DNA from: a virus
Strand: one strand, 5' to 3'
IMG/VR virus record: IMGVR_UViG_3300043419_001263
Location: 1 to 24,559 of that record
DNA: 24,559 bases
The notes under the pieces were generated by a model that ran no database searches, had not been told where the DNA came from, and worked only from the letters and a program-made list of their open reading frames with translations. This document shows, one piece after another, positions 6,960 through 14,912 of this stretch. A program made the translations under genes and the position numbers. Position 1 is the stretch's first letter. Each line of letters opens with the position of its first letter.

Positions 6960-7348
6960 CGTGGCTTGCTCCCTAGGACTGTTTGAATTTTCTCAGCATT
7001 TCTTTCGACTTGCTGAAGCTTCATCTTGCAAAAGATTGGTGATGTCTTATCATCAAACTTTATTTGTTCTGACAATTCTACCATCTGACTTGCCATCTTA
7101 TACGCTTCTGGATTGCGTGGTATGTATTGAGTAAAGTTCTTAAACTCTAAAGATGTATTTACTATTTCTTTGATTTCAGACTTAAGCGCAGTAGGAGTAT
7201 CACATGATTTCTGTGCTACTTGTGCTTTAGTGCGTATCTTATTTATCAAAGCATATTCTTGATTATCGTAATGTGCCATGAAGTATGCATCAAACACTGT
7301 ACAACCGCTTAATGTCATAACTAAAAGTGTTAATGCAATCTTTTTCAT
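6956..7348 (-). CDS. Outer-membrane spanin lipoprotein (Rz1-like)
   Basis: The protein starts MKKIALTLLVMTLSGC, a short signal peptide with lipobox LSGC and lipid-bearing Cys16. The mature part of about 114 residues is helical with two Cys (in KSCDTP and IFCKMK). It begins with an AGGATG ribosome site inside the i-spanin's last codons and overlaps that gene by four bases. Order and overlap are those of i-spanin/o-spanin pairs. At 130 residues it is close to T4 PseT.3 in size and lacks the proline-rich character of lambda Rz1. Another lipoprotein role, such as superinfection exclusion, cannot be ruled out. Confidence 0.7.
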   Translation of the reverse strand: MKKIALTLLVMTLSGCTVFDAYFMAHYDNQEYALINKIRTKAQVAQKSCDTPTALKSEIKEIVNTSLEFKNFTQYIPRNPEAYKMASQMVELSEQIKFDDKTSPIFCKMKLQQVERNAEKIQTVLGSKPR

Positions 7349-7944
7349 TTTACATCCTCAAATATTTTCTTCTGTGTTCTATACCATTCTTGCCAAGCTT
7401 TTAATTTCTCACTGTTCTCATGACAAACTCCATAGTTTTCTGTAACTACTGTGAGCAGTTCAGGCACTTTAACTTCTGAGGTTCCTCTAACAGTACTGAT
7501 GGCGCTTCCGGGAACTTCATTTTGACTGGCACTGTCGTGGAGCATGACTGCAGCATTAGACAGCTGGCAAGTATCAGTAACGTATTTACTAATTGCTGCT
7601 TTGTTTTCATCTGTATTTTCCTTAATCACTTGAATCTTCGTGACTACTTTAGTCTCGATCTTTGTGTTAGCTTCGGCTGATTTAGCTTCTGCAATTTTTA
7701 CTTTCTCTTCGAACTCTGCAACCTTAGAACGCCATGCAAGTTCTGTAACCAATCCACCTTCTAAGTATATACCAAGAGCGAGGATTACCATACCGATTGG
7801 CTTTACTAATCTTCCATAGTTACTTATAACAGGAAGCTTTGACACTATAGTGCTTGCGAATGTGGTTACTAAACCAACTATTAGTACGATGTGTACAAAA
7901 TAAGTGATAAACCAATCAGGGAGAAAAGATGTAATAAACCACAT
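7345..7944 (-). CDS. Inner-membrane spanin (Rz-like)
   Basis: The 199-residue protein has two hydrophobic segments (about 12-32 and 47-66). A coiled coil follows (FEEKVKIAEAKSAEANTKIE, about 77-96), and the C-terminal domain reads VTENYGVCHENSEKLKAWQE then WYRTQK. The NYG-C-x4-7-L-x-x-WQEWYR pattern is characteristic of Rz-type i-spanins, which link the inner membrane to an outer-membrane lipoprotein and fuse the two membranes at lysis. The next gene is a lipoprotein overlapping by four bases, which fits a two-component spanin. Two N-terminal membrane segments instead of one is unusual. The form of the C-terminal domain recalls phages of Betaproteobacteria, from memory. Confidence 0.75.
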   Translation of the reverse strand: MWFITSFLPDWFITYFVHIVLIVGLVTTFASTIVSKLPVISNYGRLVKPIGMVILALGIYLEGGLVTELAWRSKVAEFEEKVKIAEAKSAEANTKIETKVVTKIQVIKENTDENKAAISKYVTDTCQLSNAAVMLHDSASQNEVPGSAISTVRGTSEVKVPELLTVVTENYGVCHENSEKLKAWQEWYRTQKKIFEDVK

Positions 7945-9173
7945 TATGCTGAAGGTCCATATGATTCTAATTTACCTAATACAACCCAAGCAGAACCGGT
8001 TCTGATTAGTGTAAACGTTACTAATTCTTTTTTGTTAGCAGTTCCAGTAGGAACTGTAGAACTTAACCAATTAATCGTTTGACTGTTTCCATTTATTTGA
8101 ACAGCATTAGGTATATATGGTGTAGATCCTTGTGCAAGTATTAATTTGCATTGAATGACACGATCATTGTTTGATGGTACATTTGTAAAATTAGGAGTAA
8201 AGTTCTGAGATATTGAGTTGTGATACCACGTAGATCCAGTTCTAAAATCATGTGTAGTCACTAAACCAGCAGATATTTTAGTTTGAATAGCTTCTATTAA
8301 CTGACCATGCGTTGTAGATCCTTCTAATTCTGCATTACTCAATCTTGTATTTTCAGCTAAAACTGCAGGACCTTGGCCAATAGTTGTGTATATTGTCTTT
8401 ATAGTTGGCGAAGCAGCAATACTAGAATATGTTTCATATATGTGGCCACCTTTATCATTAACAGAAGTTGAGAATGCATATTCACATTGTGCATTGATTT
8501 GCTGAATCCACATAGTATATGTAGTATTAGGTAACAACGTATAATTAGTAGTTGATAAAAGATTAGAACCTAATTGATTTACAATTTGGGCGTTTGGACC
8601 AAAGTGACCATAGGCTACCATTGCAGGAGTAATCGCAATCTGCGAAGCAGTCCATGCTGGACCAACTTGAATAGCAAACCACGCTCTGTTGTCTACGCTA
8701 ACATATTTAGTTAAGTACAATGCAGAGATTGGTTCATCGCCTGTTGTAAATGACACATAGTTAACAGCAATTCCAGGTACGGTGATTCCATCTAAAAATC
8801 CATGGATTGTTAAACGAGGATCTCCACTAACACCACCTCCAGCAACTGGATTTCCATTGGCGTCTAATAGTTCTCCATCTGTATTAAATGTAAATTCTGC
8901 ATCACCAGCTCTAATAATAACGTTATCGCTATTTCCAGAAACAACTAGATCGTCGTTTTCTTTTCTAATATATGCACCTTCAACACCAAAGTCTATTTGC
9001 GCTGTGTCAGTTAATGTAACATGACCATCTGTACCAACAGAGATTTCATTTGTGTCTGCTTTTAGTTTTAAGTCATAACCCTTTGCAGATTCGATCGTGA
9101 ACGGTCTGTCACCTAAACTCTCAGTGATCTTATCACCAGTTGTAAATTTAATTTTTTGATACTTAGGTAGCAT
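7944..9173 (-). CDS. Virion structural or fibre-like protein, 409 residues
   Basis: The first 110 residues are repeating beta turns (KLKADTNEISVGTDGHVTL, IIRAGDAEFTFNTDGELLD), typical of trimeric fibre shafts. A Gly-rich linker (AGGGVSG, about 110-117) leads to a beta-rich distal part. The C-terminus VTFTLIRTGSAWVVLGKLES is a pattern common at the end of phage tail-fibre or baseplate-decorating proteins. It overlaps both neighbours by one base (TAATG), so the gene is translationally coupled between the 548-residue protein and the spanin gene. Receptor binding is plausible but not shown. Confidence 0.7.
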   Translation of the reverse strand: MLPKYQKIKFTTGDKITESLGDRPFTIESAKGYDLKLKADTNEISVGTDGHVTLTDTAQIDFGVEGAYIRKENDDLVVSGNSDNVIIRAGDAEFTFNTDGELLDANGNPVAGGGVSGDPRLTIHGFLDGITVPGIAVNYVSFTTGDEPISALYLTKYVSVDNRAWFAIQVGPAWTASQIAITPAMVAYGHFGPNAQIVNQLGSNLLSTTNYTLLPNTTYTMWIQQINAQCEYAFSTSVNDKGGHIYETYSSIAASPTIKTIYTTIGQGPAVLAENTRLSNAELEGSTTHGQLIEAIQTKISAGLVTTHDFRTGSTWYHNSISQNFTPNFTNVPSNNDRVIQCKLILAQGSTPYIPNAVQINGNSQTINWLSSTVPTGTANKKELVTFTLIRTGSAWVVLGKLESYGPSA

Positions 9174-10819
9174 TATGCGTTCTCATGTTCTTGTGATACG
9201 TAAGTCTTGAATCTTGGCATTGGTTTACGTTTTAATGGTTCACTCATCATCTTAACCTTTTTACCTGCATCGCCTTGTGTACCAGCAATCGAACCACCAC
9301 CAACATTGTTAGCGGCTACTTCTTCTTTCTGTAATGATTTCTCATGGTTAATCTCTGCTTTATCAGCATGTGCTTGTGCATGAGAGTGTTGTCCTAGTTC
9401 TTCGTGGTAACGAGACATTGAATCGTGATAGTCTGCAAGATGTGTATAGCGAGTTGATGCATCATTTGCTTTATCGGCTTTCTCTTTATGGCCTTGTGCA
9501 ATGCTCCAATGTTTGTCTGCAGATCCACGACCTTCTGCTAATTCAACTTTAGCACCATGACCTTTCATTGCAGATTTAAATGAATCTGCTTTGTGGGATG
9601 GAACTTTAACGTATGTTGCTTTATCTGTTGTATCAGATACTTTAGCATCGTGCTTGGTGAATGTAGACTTATGATCTCCAGTTAGTTTATCTCTGTGATC
9701 GATGCGGAATTCAACATGAGATTCTACTTGCATACGACGACGTGTCATCACGCCTTGCATATAACCGTTCTCATATTCTGTATAGTCTTTTGTACCAGCT
9801 TCATATGGATTTTTCTTAGGTTCTTCTTGTTGACCTGACCAGAAACCATGAGAGAAACATTCAGTCTCTTCTACAATGTATCCTTCTTCTAATTTAGATT
9901 CAAGCATAAATTCTTTATGTCCGTTTAACACGTCTTCGATCCATTCTTTTTGTACTGGTGCGTCTAAGTCGTGATGAGATTTCTGTGCGTCTTTTAAACT
10001 CATAACAATTAATGCACCATAAGTACGCTTACCATCTGCATCTCTGCCACGTGCTTTCATACGAGCACGTAGTTGTGTTTTACCTTCTAATTCTGGTGAA
10101 CCTAATTTTGCACGATCTTCACCAGTGTGGTAGAATCCATGACCACCACCAATTTGGATGTATGGTGTATCACGATCTTTACCGTAGTGTGCTTTAATTG
10201 GTTCTGCATCTGGATGTGTATGATAGACGTTACCTTTTTGTAAGTCAGATTCATAATCACCAGTTGGTTTGTCCCACTGTTTGTTTACTTTTTGTAAGAA
10301 ACCAGTTGCTTCGATTGATTTGGCAGTCTCAGGATATTTTGCTCTTGAACGATCAGAGATACCCCATTTTTTACCATCATGCTTTAGTTCGATTTGACCG
10401 AACATAGCTTTATGATCTTTCTTAACTTCTAAGTTATGTTCTTGACCATTGTGTTTGAACTTGGCATCTGGTGCATCACCGCTTGAACCAGCAGTTGTAG
10501 AATCTGGATCTGCTTTACCATACTTCTTAAGTTTGTCGTTTACATCTTTCTCATAATCAAATCCACCGCTTGCATACGCTTCATTAATCATAGCTTGTAC
10601 TAATTCAGTAGCATCAAACTGTTCTGATTGGTTTTGTGCATTAGCGGCGCGTTTCTTTTCAGCGTCCAACATTTGTTGACGTTTAGAATTTAATGTTTCA
10701 ATGTCACTTGCAGTTTTATCAGACATAGCTGCTTGCGTGGCTTTATGAGTGTCACGAATCTTTTGCACTTCCTGTTTCATTGAATCTAGTTTGCGCTGTA
10801 GAGATGGATTGATTGGCAT
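9173..10819 (-). CDS. Late protein with possible PD-(D/E)XK domain, 548 residues
   Basis: The N-terminal 65 residues form a helical coiled coil (KQEVQKIRDTHKATQ). Residues about 115-275 look like a PD-(D/E)XK nuclease core: Asp118, then Glu131-Val-Lys133 in NLEVKKDHKAMFGQIELKHD, with Gln142 and Lys146 following. The remaining half is charged and His-rich (GQHSHAQAHADKAEINHEK). The C-terminus holds NNVGGGSIAGTQGDAGKK and EPLKRKPMPRFK, a Gly-rich motif recurring at the end of phage internal or structural proteins. The stop overlaps the next start (TAATG). It could be an internal head protein carrying a nuclease, or a structural protein with a dead nuclease fold. The ribosome site is poor (TAAGAATAAGAA). 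Confidence 0.7.
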   Translation of the reverse strand: MPINPSLQRKLDSMKQEVQKIRDTHKATQAAMSDKTASDIETLNSKRQQMLDAEKKRAANAQNQSEQFDATELVQAMINEAYASGGFDYEKDVNDKLKKYGKADPDSTTAGSSGDAPDAKFKHNGQEHNLEVKKDHKAMFGQIELKHDGKKWGISDRSRAKYPETAKSIEATGFLQKVNKQWDKPTGDYESDLQKGNVYHTHPDAEPIKAHYGKDRDTPYIQIGGGHGFYHTGEDRAKLGSPELEGKTQLRARMKARGRDADGKRTYGALIVMSLKDAQKSHHDLDAPVQKEWIEDVLNGHKEFMLESKLEEGYIVEETECFSHGFWSGQQEEPKKNPYEAGTKDYTEYENGYMQGVMTRRRMQVESHVEFRIDHRDKLTGDHKSTFTKHDAKVSDTTDKATYVKVPSHKADSFKSAMKGHGAKVELAEGRGSADKHWSIAQGHKEKADKANDASTRYTHLADYHDSMSRYHEELGQHSHAQAHADKAEINHEKSLQKEEVAANNVGGGSIAGTQGDAGKKVKMMSEPLKRKPMPRFKTYVSQEHENA

Positions 10820-10828
10820 TTCTTATTC

Positions 10829-11422
10829 TTATCTGTAGATGTCTTCTAACGTTATGTATATGTGTTGCTTTGTAGATGGATGATACACTGAGTATACACT
10901 TACATCTCCAATTTTACCACATGGCATACAGCTCATCTCGTTTACCATAATCAATGAACCTTTAAAAGCAACTGGTTCACCTGTTATGGAAGAGACACAA
11001 TGCTCTGCCAACTTATACTTTCCTGGAAGTAAATTACCTTCCTTAACCATCCAAGTTTTTGACTCAGATAGTGTATTATCTAGTTCGATGTTCTGATCTT
11101 TGACATACTGTTTAAAGCCTTCATAGATCGCATCGCTACTCATGTTTGTATTCTCTTTGATTAACCAAAGTGCAGCAGCATATGATGCCAACTTAGTCTT
11201 ACCAAATGGAGCTTTGTTTAATAATCTTTTCATGTTATACACTAATCTAAAGAATAATGTATAAGCATCTTTTTCTTGTGATGTTACAGGACTTCTAAGT
11301 TTCTTTCCGTTCTCATCCACTAAACCTAACTTATAGGCTTTTGTCTCATTCCATGGAGTTACTAACTGTCGAAGAAACCTAAATGTATAGTAAATGTCAA
11401 CTGCGCGTTGTACTAATGCCAT
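10829..11422 (-). CDS. Conserved T4-like protein of unknown function, 197 residues
   Basis: AGGAAG stands upstream of the ATG, inside the previous gene's last codons. The sequence has YYTFRFLRQLVTPWNETKAY (11-30), KLGLVDENGKKLR, EKDAYTLFFRLVYNMKRLLN and FGKTKLASYAAALWLIKE, followed by a beta-rich end with HCVSSITGEPVAFKG and a CMPCG pair near 167-171. I know the pattern from marine T4-like phages, where it follows the NSFEKLT protein, but not its function. The CMPCG could bind metal. It is late expressed with its neighbours. Confidence 0.85.
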   Translation of the reverse strand: MALVQRAVDIYYTFRFLRQLVTPWNETKAYKLGLVDENGKKLRSPVTSQEKDAYTLFFRLVYNMKRLLNKAPFGKTKLASYAAALWLIKENTNMSSDAIYEGFKQYVKDQNIELDNTLSESKTWMVKEGNLLPGKYKLAEHCVSSITGEPVAFKGSLIMVNEMSCMPCGKIGDVSVYSVYHPSTKQHIYITLEDIYR

Positions 11423-11791
11423 TTAAATCTTCCTCAATACCTGAATGACTTTTAAGTCTAAAGGTATTTCAACATATTGATCTTCTGGCAAATAATTCAA
11501 GTAGACTAAGAATGTCTTTAATAAAGGCCAGTTCTGTTTATCAATTTTATGAAACATCATATGGTTTGCTGCTTTAATACCAAACACATTATAAATTACA
11601 ATCAAGTGGTTTAAAATCAAGCGTTCGCTTAACTCACCCGTTGTTTCATAACGATTGAATAATCGTTTTATATACTTGAACTTTTGCAAGTCCTCTTCAA
11701 ATTCCTCAGTAGTCATGCACTGAGGATTATTATAATTCTTGGCGGCGAACAATGTAAAATTCTTGTTCGTTAACTTCTCAAAGCTATTCAT
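11423..11791 (-). CDS. Conserved T4-like protein of unknown function, 122 residues
   Basis: AGGA lies six bases before the ATG. The sequence begins MNSFEKLTNKNFTLFAAKNY and contains EEFEEDLQKFKYIKRLFNRY, then LSERLILNHLIVIYNVFGI and a C-terminal YLNYLPEDQYVEIPLD. This all-helical protein is very well conserved in marine T4-like phages (I recall it as a DUF7207-like family), always near head and tail genes, without assigned function. It ends one base before the next start, with which it is usually paired. A structural or assembly role is likely because it sits in the late block. Confidence 0.85.
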   Translation of the reverse strand: MNSFEKLTNKNFTLFAAKNYNNPQCMTTEEFEEDLQKFKYIKRLFNRYETTGELSERLILNHLIVIYNVFGIKAANHMMFHKIDKQNWPLLKTFLVYLNYLPEDQYVEIPLDLKVIQVLRKI

Positions 11792-11810
11792 AATATCCTA
11801 TGACAAAGTG

Positions 11811-11838
11811 ATAATAGGGAGATGGTTCTCCCTATTAT
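11811..11838 (-). terminator. 12-bp hairpin between late genes
   Basis: ATAATAGGGAGA, a 4-nt loop and TCTCCCTATTAT form a perfect 12-bp stem. No T run follows on the minus strand, so it may be an RNA-processing or mRNA-stabilising hairpin rather than a strong terminator. It lies between the 456-residue gene and the 122-residue gene. Confidence 0.6.
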
Positions 11839-11851
11839 ATATTACTACTAA

Positions 11852-13222
11852 TTACTGCTTTGATTTACAGTCACTAGCTTCTTTGTTCATGCTTGCTTTG
11901 AAACTGCCGAACTTTTTTTTGTCGCCGGCTTTTTTTTCTGTTGGCTCGGTGTCGATTTCTTCGCCGGCGCCGGTTTTGTAGACTTCTTCTTTAACGCCGG
12001 TTTTTTGGTCGCCGAGCTTTTCTTTGGCGTTGTAACTTCCTGGACCTTTTCCTTTTGGAGCTGTGGCTGCTCCAACTTTTCCGGTTCCTGAGTCAAACTT
12101 TCCTTGGGTTGGGTCGTCTTGGACTCTGATGCTGTGGCTGTCGATGAACTTGGCTTCTGTCCCAGAATGAGGTTCCATAACTTCTTGATCATTTTGTTTA
12201 TCCTTCATGTTTGCATGTTTAATTTCTTTGGCTCCCATCTTAACGATGTCGTCCTGTGTCGCTTCATCTAAAACTAAGAATGATTCATAGTCAGTCGATT
12301 CATTACGTTGTGCTGCATAATAAGCACCTAATGCTTGCTTCTTACGTTGCTCTATTGATTTACCGGCAAATTTAGGATTATCTGATTTAACAAAGTCAGA
12401 GATCCATTCGCCAGCAGATGCATCTTTTGACAATACTTCATTAATAAGCATGTCGATTTCTTTAATAGAAAAAATATCTAATTCGCTAATCATTGTATCA
12501 ACATCATGTTGTACATCTGACTTGTCATAAACATAAACGTCGTGATGTGCAGCATCAGCTTTCTGAATACGCTGGTGTGTATGTGCACCAGATGAACCAG
12601 AAACATCGCTATTAGTACGCTTACCATTAGCGTATGTACCCTTTGGTGCATTCTTAGAATACTTGTGTGCGTTAGGATTATTTTTACCTAAACGACCTTG
12701 TAAAACAACTCGCTTACCAGTACCCTTTACAGATGCTTTAAGATCAGCTAATTTTTTCTCTGAATCTTCATCACCTGGTTTATGTGTAAATTTATATGAT
12801 TGGCTATAACGAGCTTGTGCTTCGCCTAACATATCTGAACCATCATACCAAACATCATCTTCGATCAACTCTAAATTAGATTCATCAAATGATTCATTTT
12901 TCTTTTTTTTCTTTTCAGATTCAATCTTCTTTAGCGCAGCATTAGATGGACCTTTTACATAGTCGCTTTCTTTCTCTGTACCGCCATAGCGACCAGCTTT
13001 AGCTTGATGTTTATACACACCATCTTTAGCTTCATATTCTACAAGTTCTTCAGCAGAAACTTCTGCTTCTTCTTTTTGTGCACGAAGTTTAGCAAGATCA
13101 TCACCATCAACTTTACCGTTTTTATTAACGTCTAGTTTATGTTGCTTACCTTTTAGTTCTTCAGCTTTCATTTTAGCGTAAGCTTCTGAAACTGAATCTG
13201 TTTTAAAAATTCCCCAAGTCAT
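11852..13222 (-). CDS. Prohead-core-like protein with EF-hand loop, 456 residues
   Basis: A strong ribosome site (AAAAAAGGAA) precedes the ATG. Residues 31-42 (DVNKNGKVDGDD) are a dockerin-type calcium loop with ligands at positions 1, 3, 5, 9 and 12. The body is hydrophilic and Lys/Glu-rich, with KGPSNAALKKIE (90-101), a Lys run (104-108) and the recurring phage motif GEWISDFVKSDNPKF to ALGAYYAAQ (271-304). Several L/I-x-E sites could be cut by a gp21-type protease. From about residue 347 the codon use shifts to C-ending codons and G+C rises to about half. It is most likely a scaffold or internal head protein. A 12-bp hairpin follows the stop. Confidence 0.7.
   Translation of the reverse strand: MTWGIFKTDSVSEAYAKMKAEELKGKQHKLDVNKNGKVDGDDLAKLRAQKEEAEVSAEELVEYEAKDGVYKHQAKAGRYGGTEKESDYVKGPSNAALKKIESEKKKKKNESFDESNLELIEDDVWYDGSDMLGEAQARYSQSYKFTHKPGDEDSEKKLADLKASVKGTGKRVVLQGRLGKNNPNAHKYSKNAPKGTYANGKRTNSDVSGSSGAHTHQRIQKADAAHHDVYVYDKSDVQHDVDTMISELDIFSIKEIDMLINEVLSKDASAGEWISDFVKSDNPKFAGKSIEQRKKQALGAYYAAQRNESTDYESFLVLDEATQDDIVKMGAKEIKHANMKDKQNDQEVMEPHSGTEAKFIDSHSIRVQDDPTQGKFDSGTGKVGAATAPKGKGPGSYNAKEKLGDQKTGVKEEVYKTGAGEEIDTEPTEKKAGDKKKFGSFKASMNKEASDCKSKQ
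11885..12180. other. Compositional patch in the 3' part of the 456-residue gene
   Basis: G+C is about 50-55% in the 60-base blocks I counted between 11941 and 12180, against 38% just upstream. Codons change to GCC, GGC, GAC, ACC, ATC and TTC. The patch encodes the low-complexity Lys/Glu/Gly-rich tail. It suggests replacement of the tail by recombination with a phage of different composition. Confidence 0.6.
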
Positions 13223-13241
13223 TTTGATTTCCTTTTTTGTT

Positions 13242-13249
13242 TATTTATT
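13242..13249 (-). promoter_or_regulatory. Probable late promoter AATAAATA
   Basis: A one-mismatch version of the T4 late box, 19 bases before the ATG at 13222. The short leader holds AAAAAAGGAAATCAAA, a strong ribosome site. The NATAAATA form is accepted for cyanophage late promoters. Confidence 0.55.
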
Positions 13250-14546
13250 ATCGTGTAATTTCTTCCCAATCTAGGGAACCTAATACATCTGCACCCGCTG
13301 TACTAGAAGAAACTACTAACGTTAATTCAGTAGCTACACCAGTAAAACTGTTTCTTTGAAATTGAAACTTAAATAAAGCTTCTTTTAAAATATCTATTGA
13401 TGTTGAACCTTGATTAGAACCTTGCATAAAACCTGATGCTAATATTCTACCACCGCTATAACTAGTACCACCTATATTATATTCAATCGCTGAATCTAAA
13501 TCCGTATTTGTCCAAGATCCACCAGTTGTTATGCCTTCTGTTCTTAGTTCCCAACGATAGTTTGCATTATTAGTTATACCAAGAAGTGACACGGCTGACA
13601 AGATAACGATAGCATCAAGTCTAGTATTTTTTAATCTTAATGATACAACTGGATATAATTCAGATGCATTTGTTAAATCTCTAGGAGATGCGATTGGTAA
13701 AGCAATAGATTGTTGAAGACCGCGTAATTCATAACCACCTTCAGAAATAACGCTAGAGCAAATTTGTTTTAATGTTGCACCTGTTGTAGTACCAGTATTT
13801 TTAATTTCGTATCTAAGTGGTAAAGATGCAGTAGTAATATACGGTGTTGTAATAACATTTGCGTGATGGAATGTATGACAATGGATTAATTGACCATTGA
13901 TTACAAATCCCATTCTAACGCTACCTAAACCTAACCACTCAATATCCATCCAACAAATTTGAGCTTTAGTTAAGTCAAGCGTTAATTGTGATGGACCAGT
14001 TCCATCTAGTTTATCTTGTGACCATGCAGATTGCGCTACTCTAGTTTCTTGCAAAGAACCTGAAACACTACTGCGTTCTACAAAACTAATAGTAGTTCCA
14101 TCTTGTTCTAAGTACATACCGTTACTTGCACCATAATAACCAACTCTTTGGCGAAGGTTAGTTTGTGGAGATGCAAATACAACGGTGTTTAAAACAAACA
14201 AAGATTTGCCTGGTTGATATGAAAATACTTTTGTAGTTTCACGTATTACTTCGTCGTTTAAAGCAGTTCCAATTGTTAAATCAACTGTGGCGTGATTAGC
14301 ATTAAATGTCGATGACGCTGTTCCAGTTAATTTAGTTGACCATAAACCATTATCTTTAAAACGATGTGATGAATCAAACAATGTCATTGGTTGAGACATT
14401 CGTGCTCTACCAAATGCATCAACTGCCACACCAGAAGGATTTGCAGGACCAACACGATTTCCGTATTGATCCGCTAACATTACTACTTCATAAATTGTAT
14501 CATTATTATTTAAGTAATGGTGTTTGTCAGCTCTAAACTGTGCCAT
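13248..14546 (-). CDS. Virion structural protein, 432 residues
   Basis: The protein is beta-rich and non-hydrophobic, typical of a virion surface or fibre protein. It has DAFGRARMSQPMTLFDSSHR (residues 43-62), then VIRETTKVFSYQPGKSLFVL, LRQRVGYYGASNGMYLEQDG and a long C-terminal set of strands ending LGSLDWEEITR. I remember this LFDS-HR / YQPGKS / LRQRVGYFG pattern from large virion proteins of marine T4-like phages, where it is annotated only as structural. A lectin-like sandwich is plausible. The ribosome site is weak and the gene starts one base past the preceding stop, suggesting coupled translation. Confidence 0.8.
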   Translation of the reverse strand: MAQFRADKHHYLNNNDTIYEVVMLADQYGNRVGPANPSGVAVDAFGRARMSQPMTLFDSSHRFKDNGLWSTKLTGTASSTFNANHATVDLTIGTALNDEVIRETTKVFSYQPGKSLFVLNTVVFASPQTNLRQRVGYYGASNGMYLEQDGTTISFVERSSVSGSLQETRVAQSAWSQDKLDGTGPSQLTLDLTKAQICWMDIEWLGLGSVRMGFVINGQLIHCHTFHHANVITTPYITTASLPLRYEIKNTGTTTGATLKQICSSVISEGGYELRGLQQSIALPIASPRDLTNASELYPVVSLRLKNTRLDAIVILSAVSLLGITNNANYRWELRTEGITTGGSWTNTDLDSAIEYNIGGTSYSGGRILASGFMQGSNQGSTSIDILKEALFKFQFQRNSFTGVATELTLVVSSSTAGADVLGSLDWEEITR

Positions 14547-14547
14547 A

Positions 14548-14910
14548 TTATTTGTTTACCAATAGTGTTAACCAATCAACATGACCGATTAAATATCCAA
14601 CTACAATTGCACCACCAACAATCATCCATCTCCAACGTTCTAATACATCAACACGATTTGAAATTTTTTCTACATCTTGTTGAATTTCTTTTTGGATTTC
14701 TTGATGTTGTTCGCGAGCAGATTCAGCAGACTTATTTAGTTTTTCTTCTAAACGTTTGTCCATCGATTCGATTTTATCGACAATCTCACGATTACCAGTA
14801 GTAATACGTGAATGAAGTTCTTTGATATCTTCTTTCACTGCTGCTACATCTTCCTTAATGCCTTCAACTTGCGTTTCCAATTTCGCAATTCTTTCGTTAT
14901 CTAAAGCCAT
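14548..14910 (-). CDS. Coiled-coil protein with C-terminal membrane segment
   Basis: The first 90 of 120 residues form a regular heptad coiled coil (IAKLETQVEGIKEDVAAVKE and on). They are followed by RWRWMIVGGAIVVGYLIGHV (about 92-111), a single membrane span just after an aromatic/basic belt. This is the layout of XhlA-like or DUF-type phage membrane proteins, thought to help lysis or anchor complexes at the inner membrane. It sits between two virion genes and starts two bases after the preceding stop, so it is late expressed. A holin-associated role or a tail-membrane role are both possible. Confidence 0.75.
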   Translation of the reverse strand: MALDNERIAKLETQVEGIKEDVAAVKEDIKELHSRITTGNREIVDKIESMDKRLEEKLNKSAESAREQHQEIQKEIQQDVEKISNRVDVLERWRWMIVGGAIVVGYLIGHVDWLTLLVNK

Positions 14911-14912
14911 GA

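Noticed and set aside
7240-7247. GATAAATA within the outer-membrane spanin gene
   Set aside because: One mismatch from the late consensus, inside a coding sequence and about 280 bases from the next start; such matches are expected by chance in AT-rich DNA.
11826-11850. A T7-promoter-like string (TATAATAGGGAGA) on the minus strand
   Set aside because: It is one arm of a perfect 12-bp hairpin, matches only the last part of a T7 promoter, and no T7-type polymerase gene is visible.
11887-12192. A 101-residue minus-strand frame rich in Lys, Ser, Thr and Pro, in another frame of the 456-residue gene
   Set aside because: It exists because of the compositional patch; the main frame continues without a stop and has protein-like content, and there is no ribosome site for the alternative.
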